The position numbers and the translations under genes were made by a program. The notes below the pieces were generated by a model that saw only the letters and a list, made by a program, of their open reading frames with translations, searched no databases and had not been told where the DNA came from. A DNA stretch of 64,000 nucleotides, from assembly GCA_037576195.1 (NCBI GenBank), contig CM075103.1:28542723-28606722 (forward strand). Direction: 5' to 3'. Positions within the stretch are counted from its first letter, which is position 1; the number at the start of each line of letters is the position of its first letter. This DNA comes from Phytoseiulus persimilis (Eukaryota > Arthropoda > Arachnida > Mesostigmata > Phytoseiidae). Below, piece after piece: positions 11,450 to 23,749 of the stretch.

Positions 11450-11648
11450 CGAGCACAAGACTCGCGAGGATGGGGTAGTTGTCCATCGTGCAGTTGATCC
11501 TCTTGCTTTTGAGTCGAAACAACAAATTTATGACGTTTCCGGCTATCGCCATCAAAATCCACAACATTCCCGCGATGTAAACGGCCCGTAAACGTTCCTG
11601 AATCTTCCGTCGGGCGATTTGCCACACGGATGTCGTCTGGAGGAAGAC
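11450..11648 (-). CDS. Gustatory-receptor-like N-terminal exon
   Basis: This is a minus-strand exon between a TATTTCAG acceptor and a GTGAGT donor, 66 codons plus one base. It encodes a basic stretch (SVWQIARRKIQERLRAVY) leading into a long hydrophobic segment (IAGMLWILMAIAGNVINLLF), then a loop with CTMDNYPILASLVLG. The order matches the TM1 region of arthropod GR proteins. It also matches the exon at 16683-16943, where a basic stretch, a hydrophobic segment and SMDN occur in the same order. No ATG exon was found upstream. It could be the 5' part of the gene whose C-terminal exons lie at 6305-7204, which would put the plus-strand glycine-rich gene inside its intron. It could also be an isolated relic. 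Confidence 0.42.
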
Positions 11649-14393
11649 CTGAAATACAATACCGCTCGCCGTAGCTTTTCCATAACAAGGAGAGCTGACC
11701 GGAGACAAGCTCACAGACAAGCTGCGGAAAAACATTCGGATGTTCTTGCCTCATTTCACTTAATCTAATGGAGACGCAGTCACTCGCTGACTCCAGCCCA
11801 TTTCGGCTGACGCAGGCAACTCGGAGCCATTTGGACGAATGTAATTTGCTCGAAACACAAGAACTCGCAATGAAACCGTTGACGTCGGTGTTACTCCAGC
11901 CCGTTATGTGCCCTTCCCTGAGCTCTGCCCCCGGTCATTCCGATGCTCCATCTTCACTGGGCGAGTACGCATATGCAGTGATCTACTTTCTGAACCGCCG
12001 CGGGAATGGACGGGCCCTATCACTTCCGACATTTGTGAACGCAGGAGGTTCTTCTTTAATAGTTGAGATTTGCGGAGCTATACTCGCATCATCCCTCCCC
12101 AGATCTCCTGAAACCTCGGATCGTTTCTCCAGGTTCGCGAGCCTCTGGACGCAATAACATCGGCTCCCCTTCGGCTGGAAACTCGTTCTCGAGTCCCGTC
12201 AGCCGTTCCTCCACAGGTTCCCCAGAGCCGTAAATCTTCTTCGACAAAATATCAGTCGCAGCGATGTTCTCTCGCGGTTGATCTGCGGTAATGTTGTCCG
12301 TCCCTTGTCCGTCCCCTTTTCTGCAATGTCTGAGCGCCGGTATACTTCTAACCCTCGCTGGATTCGGGAATTCCTCTCATCTTTTCCAGTTTCTTCTCCG
12401 ATTGGTTTCCAGAACTGAACGACCCGAGAGGCTTGAATGTTCAGAGCCCTTCATCCCGCTTCGCGGATGGCCCCGGAACTTGGAGACTATCACCGAAAAC
12501 ATCGCGCCGCCATCAGTTCGAACTGATTTCCAGACCTGGCCATATTCAACGAGAAGTCTCCAGGAACCCACTTACGAAAGTCGTCTCCATCCTCTCGACG
12601 ATCCTGTCTTCTCTAGGAATCGGAACAAAATTTCGAATTTGAGACTGCTTGAGTTTAATTCCCAGGCACGGAGAGCTGGGCAAAAAAAACAAGAGAGCGA
12701 AGCGACCGTTTCAGCAAAACCGAGTGCGCAAAAAACCACTGGGCGAAATCCAATCAGGCAAAGCAGCTCAGCAGCGGCATCGTTAGACGAGTGAAACCGT
12801 TGAGAACGATTCCAAAACATGCGCGCTGCATTGCTTGTTAGAGAAGCAAGGAAGACCCAGAAATTAGACAGGGTAGCATCAAGATACCGATGTTGTGTTT
12901 GCGCGAGAACAACTTCCGTTTCGGCTCGCATTTCCGAGTCGACGGAGAGTCGTGTCGGGAATCGTCAGTGTGGGGGAAGGGGGCTCACTTCAGAATTCCC
13001 TGGTTGCGCGAACGGCGGTGTTTGAGGGAGCACTCCGAGTTTTCATTTGAGCTCTCTGCTTTCTCTTCCCGTGTATTGTGTTGAGCTATTTTGTCATGCG
13101 CCGCAACATCACGTGCAGGGTTGCGGCGGGGGAGTTGTTCTCGATCCGGAACATCGAACGGTGTTCCGGAGAAGAAAGAGGCATCTCCTCAGGCGGGACT
13201 AGCCAAAGTCTCGTCCAGAGAACGAACCTTGAACCGTCCTCAGCTACTCACACATCAACCGAGCTCTGAGTCTCTGTGTCCCCACCACTGAACGGCGGCT
13301 TCGCGTGGTAGACTGGCTTTGCTTCGTTGGATCTCGCCGTATTTCCCCAAATGGTCGATCGGTCTACTTGTTATTCCCGATTCTCCCGCCCTTCCCTCTC
13401 CTCCCTGCAACGTGAATGCAAACTCGCGGCTTCCCAATTCACTGAATCTCCCTTTTCCCTGTCACTTGCTGGCACAGTTCCAGCTCATGCGGGAATCTGG
13501 CGCGCTCTGAGGGGTCTCCTGCTCCGGCTTGGAGTATGAGCTGACGCCGAAATGGACCTAGAAAATGAACTGCGGCATAAAAGCGAGTTCATGTGATACT
13601 GCAGCTTGCAGGGTTGGAACGAATGGAGCCTCTTCGTTGTTGAGTCCGTTTTTTCAGAGAACGAGCCGATTCCTCCTCCTCCTGGGGGGCCTTGGCGATT
13701 CCGGAGGAAAAAACACTCTCCTAGGAGAGCTTCGCGTCGGGACGCAACAATGACGCAAATCGGTGGGCCGTAGATGACCGATGTTTGGTGTTGTCCGGAT
13801 ATTCAAGAGAAGAAGACACCCGACCAGGAACCGGTTCCCTACAGAGCCACTGATGACTTGGGGGAACTGTGGGGGAATCAACAGGAAGACCTCCTGACCC
13901 AAGTCGCAGCGTTAGTTGTTGGCTCTGACTGATAAACAAGGCTCTCAGGAGTTGCATCCAGGAAATAGTTTCTACATGGTGCGAGCAACATCGAGGTGGC
14001 ACTATGACCGCGGGATATGGGTGTCATTTCCACGCATCGTCGACGACGGCAAGATACACGCCGGAGAAATAGCATCGCATCTGTCCGTTTGTGTAATAGC
14101 CGCGTGATGTATACACGCCTTATGGACACGGTATCGAGGGCGGCAAAGGACCTCGATATCTTCGTCGAGAACTCTCATCGAAACCAGCAAACCACCGTTG
14201 AGCCCAGGATCGGTTGAGAGCGACAACTGGGTTTTGAGTACTTTTCCGCGAATGCTGAGCCACATGACCGCAGAGAGGGATGGTGGCTTCCGCACGAGAA
14301 ATGAGAGCAGAGGAAAAGGGAAGGAGGGCCGGCAGGGACACGACTAGACTCAGAGAAGAACGTTCCGGAACTTGGAATCAATAAAATACTCAC
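11649..14393. other. No confident gene
   Basis: This region contains some hydrophobic minus-strand frames (for example around 12572-12931) that could be eroded receptor exons, but without splice or motif support. Nothing else is recognisable. Confidence 0.3.
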
Positions 14394-14710
14394 CCTCTCG
14401 ACTAGAGCTTGGAACTCTTCACTGTCTTGGCTCCTCATCTGGAAGAGCATCGCCACGTAAGCCGCCGTGTGCAGCACTCCCGGTAGGATATAAACCGAAA
14501 ACACGTACAGAGAACAGCCTCCAGGCTGCTCGGAATATGATTTATGGACACCGTGGCACCTAAAATAATCAGCGGAGCTTGGTGAACATCTCTTGAATGT
14601 CCTACGCGTTCCATTATTGCCATGAGCTGGACGATTGTCCACTTGGTCAGAATCAACGACTTCGCCGTGAAGCTCGGCGTCCTCACGCAGTCGATACTCA
14701 GCTGTGACCT
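14394..14710 (-). pseudogene. Gustatory-receptor-like middle/TM6 region, frame broken
   Basis: Two adjacent minus-strand frames together resemble the loop-TM6 part of a GR. The first frame (about 14710 to 14540) reads LTKWTIVQLMAIMERVGHSR and on through a hydrophobic stretch, which lines up with the VCEATCTIRQVN loop of the 6.3-7.2 kb copy. The second frame (about 14535 to 14394) reads LYVFSVYILPGVLHTAAYV and then QMRSQDSEEFQALVER before a GTGAGT donor, equivalent to the LLVATISTL segment of the other copy. The frames can be joined only by a frameshift near 14535 or by a GT...AG removal of just 26 nt. A frameshifted pseudogene is the simpler reading. Confidence 0.42.
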
Positions 14711-16682
14711 TCAGATGAACAGACGAACCCTGACTCCGGCTCATCAGAGGTCAAATTGATTTCGAGTTAAGATTTTGAACAGCTAATTGCGGAAACCGCG
14801 GATCACAAAATTCAAGATTCCTCATCGGGGAATCTCGGAAGAAGATTCCCGGGCGAAATGTCGCGCCTTTCGCCGCTCCGGTTCGTGGGATTCCTGAGCC
14901 TTTCCAGACTCCCTGTTTTCTAGCTCATCTTGATAATCCACAACGCAGGTGCTATCATCTTGCAGTAGAACCTTGTTCCAATGGAAGTTGTCAAGGTGAC
15001 TTCCCGAAATTCAATTATGTTTATCAGAGGGTCCCCACCGGACCCGCGGAGCTCAAGGTCACGCCACATTGGCTACCTTGCTAGTTTCGCTATCATGGAG
15101 CTCTCGCAACTTTTCGACAACTGAGAGCTTGCAATCAGTTGAAACTCCAACGGGGCGTGAGCTCAGAATGTTGTGGACGTCGTGGTCGCATACTTGTCCA
15201 ACGACGGCCCGTTGTCGTCTGAATGTGGTCATAATTACCGGGGGAAGACATCGAGGCGCGCGCGTCGGATAAGTCACGCAGATCGGAGGCGAGGACCAGT
15301 TCCGGAACGGCCTTCAACAATTCGCCCACCGATGCGATCGTAATTTGTTCTCTTTCAACTGAAGGCACATCGTTGAACATGACATTATTGGCAAGCTGTT
15401 CGAAGCCCTTTCGGCGCTGTGTTTGGCTCTGGATGTTCGCTCCGAAACGGGCGAAAGGCCTAAATTATTGATGTGTCCCCAGACGGCGTTCCTCGCTGAA
15501 CGCGGTCCGCTGAATGAAAGCTGAATGCTTATCCTGCAACAGGCAGCCGCGCCAGAGGCGAAGTATCGTTGCCATTAGTCTCCTCGTTTATCAAACAATA
15601 CCTGGGGCCTCTGCGACCGACCTTTTCCTCTGACCCTACAAGGGAGCGGGGGGATCTCTGGCCGGAATCATTTATTCGCTCGAGGCAGACCATGAGAGGC
15701 GTTTCAGCCTCCCGGAACGATCGCTTTTCCAACTTCAGAGAGTTCCGATCCAGCCGCATTGCTGCTCAGGTTGAGGAAACCGAAAAAGCAAAAGGATGAG
15801 CCGTAATATCGGGAGTAAAACACGCCGAAATGCCGATTGATGGGACGCATCGGAGTTTGCAGACAAATACGACACTGTTGGCCTCATCTTGGACAGGATA
15901 AACATCCGCAGAGTGGGCCTATCAAAAAGTCAACGGCCCGTGTGGTGATCTCGTTGTCAACCGTTAGAGCGAACAGCCCGGTCAGACGCTTGGGGCAGGT
16001 ACAACGTGGGCGTAGGTGGGAAGCCCTGAGCCGATTACGGTTTGAGTTGTCGAGGAAACTTGCGGACGAGCGCTTCGTACGCCGAAGCCCCCTCCGAGCC
16101 AATTACGGCATGCGGAAATGATGGGGCTTCTTCCTCGAACTGCAAATCGCCGCAATACTCGATCCCAAATGCGATATCGTGACCGAGGTCACCTGGATTT
16201 TCTGAATAGCTTGCGAACCTTCCCTCCGAACCGCTGATGAGGTCCCTCCAGCAGTCCTCGGGAATGTTCACGGTCCGATGTCGAAGTGAGTTCTCGCTCA
16301 CCGGCTCTGCCGACCGAGCGCCCTATAGAGCTCAAATTGAAGAGCGCCGGCTAAAAATGTATAAACAACCCTCTCGTTTCGGGAAGCGCGGCTGCCGCAG
16401 TCGAGAAGGGCTCCCGAGCTATGAACAACCCGGAATTCATCGCGACAGATGCGAGGATCCTGTCGATCGATGGCACTTTGGAACCACAATAAGTAAAGTC
16501 GACTCCCGGAGTTTCGCCGTTCCTGAGAGCGTCGAGCTCCGGCCAACTCGAGAGCATCCGAACAGGTGGAGTCAACTAAACAGTCGGAACGACGCACGGT
16601 TCGTATGATTGATCGAAACAACATTATGTTCGCGAAGCCTGCTCGAGCGGATGCAAGCGGGGTGAATCAGCGTGCAAGCGGG
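14711..16682. other. No confident gene
   Basis: This stretch lies between two minus-strand GR-like relics and may be their intron. A minus-strand frame at 15135-15380 reads plausibly as protein (VPSVEREQITIASVGELLKA) but has no recognisable family or splice context. Confidence 0.3.
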
Positions 16683-16943
16683 TTAGTATGAGGCAGACCT
16701 CGTATTGTCCATGGAGTCCCTGCGGTAGACGGTGATGTAGGAGAGAACGTGACCGGCCACGATGAAGATCATTGCTGTTAGCGAATAGAGTACGTTGAGC
16801 AGTCGGCGCATACAAGCCGCGCATGATCCTCCGCCGGCGTTCGACTCGTTCAGAAGGGGTTTCCAGCCCACAGCCGATAGAAGGCGGCCGTACGATTGTA
16901 GAACTCGTGTTCTGCAGAAACGCAGCACAACCGATGTGGAGAC
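16683..16943 (-). pseudogene. Gustatory-receptor-like N-terminal exon with frameshift
   Basis: This is a minus-strand exon after a CTGCAG acceptor (first base 16943). It encodes a GR-type N-terminus: VLQSYGRLLSAVGWKPLL, a short spacer with paired cysteines, then MRRLLNVLYSLTAMIFIVAGH as the first transmembrane segment. It is parallel to the exon at 11450-11648. The parallel holds to SMDN. After that this copy reads TRSASY and stops, whereas shifting by one base restores a YEVCLILT-like continuation matching YPILASLV of the other exon. This suggests a single-base deletion within GACAATACG and a dead or misread copy. It is likely the 5' part of the locus whose middle lies at 14394-14710. Confidence 0.42.
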
Positions 16944-19900
16944 CTGCAATAGACTCGAATCATTCCTTTGAGTTTTGTCGGTCGCCGGCCGTTCCGCACT
17001 TCTCGGGAGACTTTTTATAGGAGTCGATCATTATCGAGTCTGCCAAACGCGTCGTATCTCTGTTGGGAGTTTCCAAGAGCGCGCTCCCCACAAGCTCGCT
17101 GACAAGCTCGATTGACGTTTACTGACTGTGTAAATAGGGTTTCAACCGTCCTCCAGCTCCCACAGTCAATGAGAGCGATGCCGCTTTCAAGATCAATGGG
17201 ACGTCGAAATGAGCGATCATCGGGTTCTTCATCACCTCGAACGGCACAAAAAGAAATGATGATATAGGAGGAACCCGGAGTCCACTCACGTGATCATACT
17301 GCTGAGGAACTTGATGGACAAGGTGCGCGCCGAAGCGTATATACGAATTCGATGATGAATGCGTGTACTCCTCCTCGAGTCTTTGTAAGTCGCTGATTTC
17401 CCTCCTTCGGGAGGTACTGGCGATCTCGTCGACCACCAGAGGTGGAATTATACCCTGGAATTCAATCGAGGCATCAGCTCTTGGACGCTTGACATCGGGT
17501 GACTGTCCGGCAAAGTTTATTCAATCCTTCGAATGGTTGTATGAGCACTGTCGATGGGTGGCCCCGGACCCCACCCGTTCAACGGGGGCTTCTGATGCGC
17601 GAGGGGCGTCTGCATGAAGCAGAGCTTTTTGTTGTGCGCAAGCGGTGTTGAGCGCACATTCCCCTTGAGTCGGGGATCACAACTTCCCGAGACCCGAGGG
17701 GGGTCGAATGCTGCGAGCGCTCTCGGTGCCGGAACCGCCCCTTCCGATTGGGTTTCGTGAAAGATTTTCGGCGAAGCGAACCATACTGAAGATCGATTTC
17801 CTATTCGAAGTACGGTGCACGGTTCGTATGAACGTATGATCGTCGGCATACTCACGTGAGATGAGTAGGATTCATCGAATTCGTCGTTTACATCTTCCAT
17901 TTGACCCAGTTCTATGAATTTCACTGTTCGTGGAACAGAGCTGGATACGGGACGATTCTTATCTGGACGAGGGAAACGAATCTTTTAGATTTTTCCGTTT
18001 CCGATGAGAAGTTCTCGAAGTGTGTCTATCGTTTCAGACGTGCTGATGACCATGCAGTGAACAAAAGCAAGTTGCTCAATCGCTGCTGGATGATAAACAA
18101 TGGAAGGTTTGATTGCCGCTCGCTCGCTTCCTCCCCTCAACAGCTTCGAATTCCATGACGAGCCTACCGCACAACAAACGAGTGGCTGCCGTCGGTTCCC
18201 CCTATCTTTCTCTGCATCGAAATATTAGCCATACCCATAGACGAGTACTTTAGCGCTTCAGCAACGGCCACTTTTCACTCTCCGATCAGTGCTCAGAAAG
18301 AGCACGCACATCTTACACGGTTTGCGACTGAGACTTTCGCGTAACACGATTGAACTCAAGTCAACATTCGAAGAGGGCCCGCGGCGTTGAGGTTCTGCGT
18401 GGCTCACCGGCTGCGGAGGGATGGAGCTCCCGACTTAAAGGATCAAACCCTATCTCACAAGGTCCAAGTTTCCATCGCGGCGACGGTCAATAGCATCGGC
18501 CTTGTGCCTACCTTCGACCGAGATCTCCGGAAGTTTCGAAGATTTACACACAGTCTCGGCTTACATAACTGCTTGTTACACGCATTCAGGCAGTGCACTT
18601 TTTTCCTTTTTTTTCCCTTCCGTTTTGTCCGACCGCTCCCATCGCAACTTCGAATCAGCTGTTGATTGGAGAGAGTGAGAAAAGAGCCTCTCGAAGCTGG
18701 TTTGATTACGACCCTCACCTACGAACGTGCGCTTGAGAGTTAAGCTCGAACGACCGGGCAAGTTATTATTCGTCTCGACTGGGCGTTGCTCCGGATTTTC
18801 CACGAGCATCTTCAGTTCGCTCGAAGCGCCACCGAAGTCGGGAATATATCCTCCATAGCAGCCCTCTCGATGTCATTTTTCAAATATGTCAAAGCACATC
18901 AATCACCGTTTTCCAGTGCCACTTCGGGGAACACTGCGAGCGAAGCGCTCAGGACGAACTCCCGTACTCGGAATCGGTGGCTTTTCGATTCACCCGGCGA
19001 AAACGAAACTGCGTCGAACGGCCGGCCATCTCCTCCTGCGCGGCGCCGCCGCATTTCGTGGTGATGAAGTCTTTTGTTAGGCTGAAAAGTTTCAGAAAAT
19101 TATGCATGCAACCAAAGTTGGCCGGTTGACCTCGTTGTGGATGCGTATTTGGCTTCACGAGGGCCTGCCTGATGAGGGATAGGGCGAGTGTGCGAGGGAA
19201 GGACTACGAGGAAAAGATCACTTAACAATACCCCACCCGCGGTGGTCATCCAAGCACCGCGCCCACGCTTGTTGGGAGCCGGGGCGGTAGCTCGGGGCCG
19301 CGAACTCGGCTGGGCTTCCTGCTCTGGAATCTTTCTCATGGAGTTCGCCTTCCGTGTCCTATCTCTCGTGGTTATCCTTCAGGAAAAGTGAGTGTGGAAC
19401 AGACAATGCGACGGGGAGAGCGCGGCGAAGAGAGGACGATTGTCCCGACGGGTAGGATTTTAATGACCCGCTGCAGCGAGAATAGCGTTCGGAGAGAGTC
19501 CTTGCCTCAGGTATGCTCAGGTGATTCTATTCTTCTCAAGGTTGAGAGATGGATTCCGATCCTAGCTCCCCTGTTGAATCTTCACTCTTAGAGGCTGGTA
19601 TGAAAATTCGTCAGGAAACGAATCAGATGAGAGCAGCTTGCAACTTTTACGAGTACATCAACCCCCATTTTTCGTTCCACCTTCAACGGAAGGATGGGAG
19701 CTGAACAGCTCCAGTTTTTCGGGAACGTGAAAATGTCGTCGATAAGCTGTGTAACATGCATGCAGAAATTTCGGATCTGCGAGGATCCCGGAGATCCTGA
19801 AAGTTCGCCGGGAGCTCGGCTCACATCGGACCGAACGCTTAAACAATGTAGTCCGAGCTCCGAGGGCCCTGCACGGCATCGATACTCTGATGATTAACCG

Positions 19901-22222
19901 AGACGTTCAGGCCAGACGAGAATCGAAAACTGCGAGAAGCCCCTCTCTCGCCCTGATATCGTGCTCACAGAGGTGGAACTTCTCATGCGATGTGATAGAC
20001 TTCGATCACGAGGCGTATTCCCTCGTTGAGGCCGGCTCACGCGGAAGCTCAAGATGCATGCGGCGGGCAGAGGCCCACTCACCTTTCAATGTTGGAGCTT
20101 CGCAAAGTCGGCGAAGTATACTGAGGAAAGCTCGAGGAAGGGCGCTATTCGATTCTGGGCGTCGAGGTCGTAGTGTGCAATCTGCTGAAGGCAGTGTTCC
20201 CGGCGGTGAGATTTTGCGGACCGCTTTTTCTGAATGTTGCTCCTTTAGATTCATCTTGGCAGCCCCCTTAAACAGGCCTGCCCTATGTCGAGAGAGTTCA
20301 AGCTCGTGAAGCCCATGCTCCACGAGTGCGTCGGACAGGAACAACGACTCGGAAATGGAAACGAATGTCAGCAGGAGATTCACCGCTGACCGTCTTGGGT
20401 GTGAGCACTCCCTTACTGAAACTGAGAGGCTGTCCAAGACTGAGTAGAACATACAGGGAATGTGGGCCAACCACGTCCTATTTGCCGCCATCTTCGGTCG
20501 AGATGCAATAACATAGAAATGACGCTGTGATTTGTGAAGCAGAGGCCGAGCTTCCAGATTCAAAACAGAGTTCAAGATTTGCTCCTCAATCAGGTTTCCG
20601 GTCCTCTTGATAGCTCTGAAGTCCTACAGAAGTTGAGCCGCGAGATTCATTTGTTCCATTTTTGTGTCTGCATTCCTCGACATGGAAGGAGATTTGACAT
20701 CGCCCGTATTCAACGAAGATGTGCCTCCAGCCCATTACCTGATCACCGAGCCGCCTGGAAAAGTTTAAGATACCCATGAAACTGTAGGGCGCGCGCGACT
20801 CTTGACCGCAATTCTTCACCGGTTCTCCGAGCGTCGCTCTGTTACGGTGACAGTGGGAGGAAAGCATTGACCGGAATTTACAGAATTCAGTTCGGTCGGT
20901 GATTTGGCTAGTCGGGCAGCCTCATGGAAGTCACCTTGTGCCACTCGTGACCGTGCCGAAATTCCGGATGTCCATTCCAAGCGAAAGCTATGAGTTACGC
21001 AAATCGAGAATTAGTCCCGAAGCGAGGCCCTGAGGCCCTAGCGCGATCGGCTGCACGTTCTCGCTCTTTCTCAAGTGACCATGGGGTTGGCGCATTCAAC
21101 GATTTTGGTTCGGTACCATTCCCATTGGTCCTTGCTCTGTCCACAGGAACTTAGTCCCGTCATAAGGTGCACGCGAAGGCTTGTCCCTATCCCCAGGAGC
21201 GCCGTCCGATGCCGAAGAACATAGAGAAGCCACAAAACTATTGAATACCGAACGTGTCTCTCCGTGATTCGGATGGGGCTCAAGGTAATCCATGGATCTC
21301 CTCGGCAGGCTCATGGCCCGTGGAGCCGCGTTCACGATTAGGAATTAGGATGGAATCGCGAATGTTGTGGCGCTTCTAGGCGAATAAGTTTCCCAGCCAC
21401 CGTCATCGCAAGGGCAATCCTCTCATTCGCAAACGGTATTGCCGCCGCGCCAGTGAACGTCGTCTGCTTTCGTCGGCGCGTTTACACAACAACACGAACA
21501 GCGGCCAGACAGACAGCCTCACATAAAAGCAGCCCAAGAGCTCGAAGAGATTCACCAGCTGAGAGTCGTAGTGTTCAGTCAAAACAAAGTTTCTGCCTGG
21601 TTTTACGTGCACGCACACTCAGCAAGCGCCGCAGAACTCAATCTATTGGACGAGGGTCTCCGTTTCCCGTAAGTTATCAGTGCTTGAGTCGAGAGAATCG
21701 TCTCAAGATTTGCGAGGCGAGTGAGCTAGAGATGGGAGGTCCCTGCGAGACGCGACGGAAAAGCGAAGACCTCTTGAAGCTTGTTAGCCGACGTTTTGAA
21801 TTACTCCGAGCAAAAAGACCCCATTGCCCACCAACCTTCTATGTCCCAGGTTTGTCGCTGATGTCGTTTTGGAATTTTCTGTCAGCCCCGTGAGTCATTC
21901 CGCTCTGACTGCGACGTGATTGCATCGACTCATGAGGCTCCGGTTGATGTCGGTCTCAAATATTGGTCTCGCATTAAAGTAGTTTCTATCTGAGACTGCT
22001 CTGATTGTTCAACGTTCATCTCTAGGACTTTGTGAACAATACGGGCGAGCTACTGATCTCTCGATAGCATTCTCAGAACAGCTTGAGTGGTGTGCTGCAA
22101 TCAACTGCTGGCTATGTAGGGATACTTCTTCCCTCCATGTTTTCCAGCTGCTCAGTTTTTCAGAGCGATCTTGTCTCCATTTCTACACATCCAAACCCAT
22201 TTTTCCGGTTGCAGACGGCGCC
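16944..22222. other. No confident gene
   Basis: Most of this 5.3 kb holds only overlapping short frames. A minus-strand frame ending at a CAC/GTGAGT donor near 17289 (EISDLQRLEEEYTHSSSNSY and on) could be an upstream exon of the GR-like relic at 16.9 kb, but it has no GR feature. The last few hundred bases should contain the UBAP1 promoter and a 5' non-coding exon, since the coding exon is preceded by a splice acceptor. Confidence 0.3.
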
Positions 22223-23514
22223 ATGATGCGGCGGGAATGTCATCCGCTGGACGGAGTACCGGTGAAGATCACTCTTCGTCCACCGAAATCAATCACCGTG
22301 CCCTCGCATTTCCTCAAAACTGACCTGCCCGCGAGCCTGGAGCAGGATTACGATTTTTCGCTCGAGTACCGGGTCTTGCGAGATGCTCAGAGCGAGAGGT
22401 AAGCTAGACTATCCTTCTTCTCGAATATTCACTTCGGCTTCACCGAATCTGCGCCGGAAGATTTTGAGCCAAATGAGATCATCCAAAACAGAAACTGTTC
22501 AATCCCTCAGAGAACGCCAGACGAAACTGGAAGCGCTACGGCCAACAACTGCGGCACCAGCACCTGTGAAAGAATTCACTACACTAACGCCGTCACAACC
22601 TTCGAGTTCCGCCAGCCCCGACGAGAATTCACCGCCAACGCCGTCCGCGAACATCAGTATTACGGAATTCGAGCCAGAGGCTTTCAGTCCTTTTGACCAA
22701 GTTGAGCTGCAGACAATTAATGATTTAGAGGAACTTCACTCGATATTCGGAGGAGTGAAAGCATCTGAATCTAACCTGAAAACTGACCAGAAAGTCGAAG
22801 CTTCAAAGTTCCCGAGCGAACTCAGTTCCATGAAGAACCTGTTCGACGAGGAACAGTTGAAGAGAATCGGTAAGCCCTCGCCCTCATTCTCAAGCGCGCG
22901 TTGCAATCTTCCGAATATTTCACACTCAACAGGGCCTGGTGGTTCTCGTTCCGTTGCAGGTCAAACACATTCCTCGGCACCGTCCGGTTCTCCGTACCGC
23001 TATCAGAACCACAACGGAGCTCGAGCCACCGTACCTTCCACGAGTCTTCCCCAGATAGATCCCTTCAAAGACCTCTCGAAGAATCTTCAGACGATGGCGA
23101 GGTGAGTCGAGTCCTGACTGACATCAGGAAGTCATTCGCTATTTGCGGTTCCACCAAAAACCCAACGATCGTTGCTAGTCTTTCATCTGAAATTTACGCG
23201 TTCCCAGAGAACTTTCTGCCATGGGATTCCCGGCACAGCGAGTGGCCCTCGCCGTGATGGACTTGGGAAACGACAAGGGCAAGGTTGTGGACCATCTATG
23301 CCTAATCGAGACGCTCACCGGTGAAGGATTCGATGCATCTGACGCCAGTCAAGCGCTGCAGTTCATGTCACACGATTTGGAGAAGTCGCGCGACTTTTTG
23401 AAAAGCATGGCCCAGCTCACAGACCTAGGATTCCCCAAAGGCGACATCGCAGTCGCGTTGAAGCTACACAACAACGATCGAGACAAAGCTCTCGATGAAC
23501 TCTTGAAGGGATGA
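22223..23514 (+). CDS. UBAP1: UBAP1, ESCRT-I ubiquitin-binding subunit
   Basis: Four coding exons, hand-spliced: 22223-22398, about 22469-22869, 22933-23101 and 23208-23514, giving about 350 aa. The N-terminus has the UMA-type motif (PLDGVPVKI ... YDFSLEYR) that docks UBAP1 to ESCRT-I (VPS37/MVB12 side). The middle is Ser/Pro-rich and disordered. The C-terminus carries tandem UBA folds, the SOUBA arrangement, with MGFPAQRVALAVMDLGND, then GEGFDASDASQALQFM, then LGFPKGDIAVALKLHNNDRD. UBAP1 directs ubiquitinated membrane cargo into the endosomal multivesicular-body pathway. The 63-nt intron at 22870-22932 is frame-neutral, so retention would still be open. The acceptor of exon 2 is weak (22469 or 22478). 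The first coding exon follows GGTTGCAG, implying an upstream non-coding exon. The gene converges on SAE1. Confidence 0.88.
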
Positions 23515-23655
23515 TTTATGGAGGCGGGCGGATCGCACCGGGACCTTTTGTACACAGTTTTTGCTTGAAGCGAGGAATGAAGTGGATGATTGTAGAATTG
23601 AAGAGAGATGAAGGAGAATATGTTTGGATAAATGATTGGGGGATAACCCCCCACG

Positions 23656-23661
23656 TTTATT
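23656..23661 (-). terminator. Poly(A) signal of SAE1
   Basis: AATAAA on the minus strand lies 89 nt past the SAE1 stop, within the 235-bp gap between the convergent UBAP1 and SAE1 genes. The only similar plus-strand motif for UBAP1 is a variant GATAAA near 23626, so the two 3' ends probably lie close together or overlap. Confidence 0.5.
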
Positions 23662-23749
23662 TCGATCATTACTGAACTTCTGTTAGGATTAAAATTTACA
23701 GTTTGAAACTCGGGCTCCGATTCCACCTTCCTCCCGGATACCCGGTCGT

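Noticed and set aside
12572..12931. Hydrophobic minus-strand frame considered as another GR exon
   Set aside because: It has no GR motif order, no convincing splice sites and no match to the other GR-like copies.
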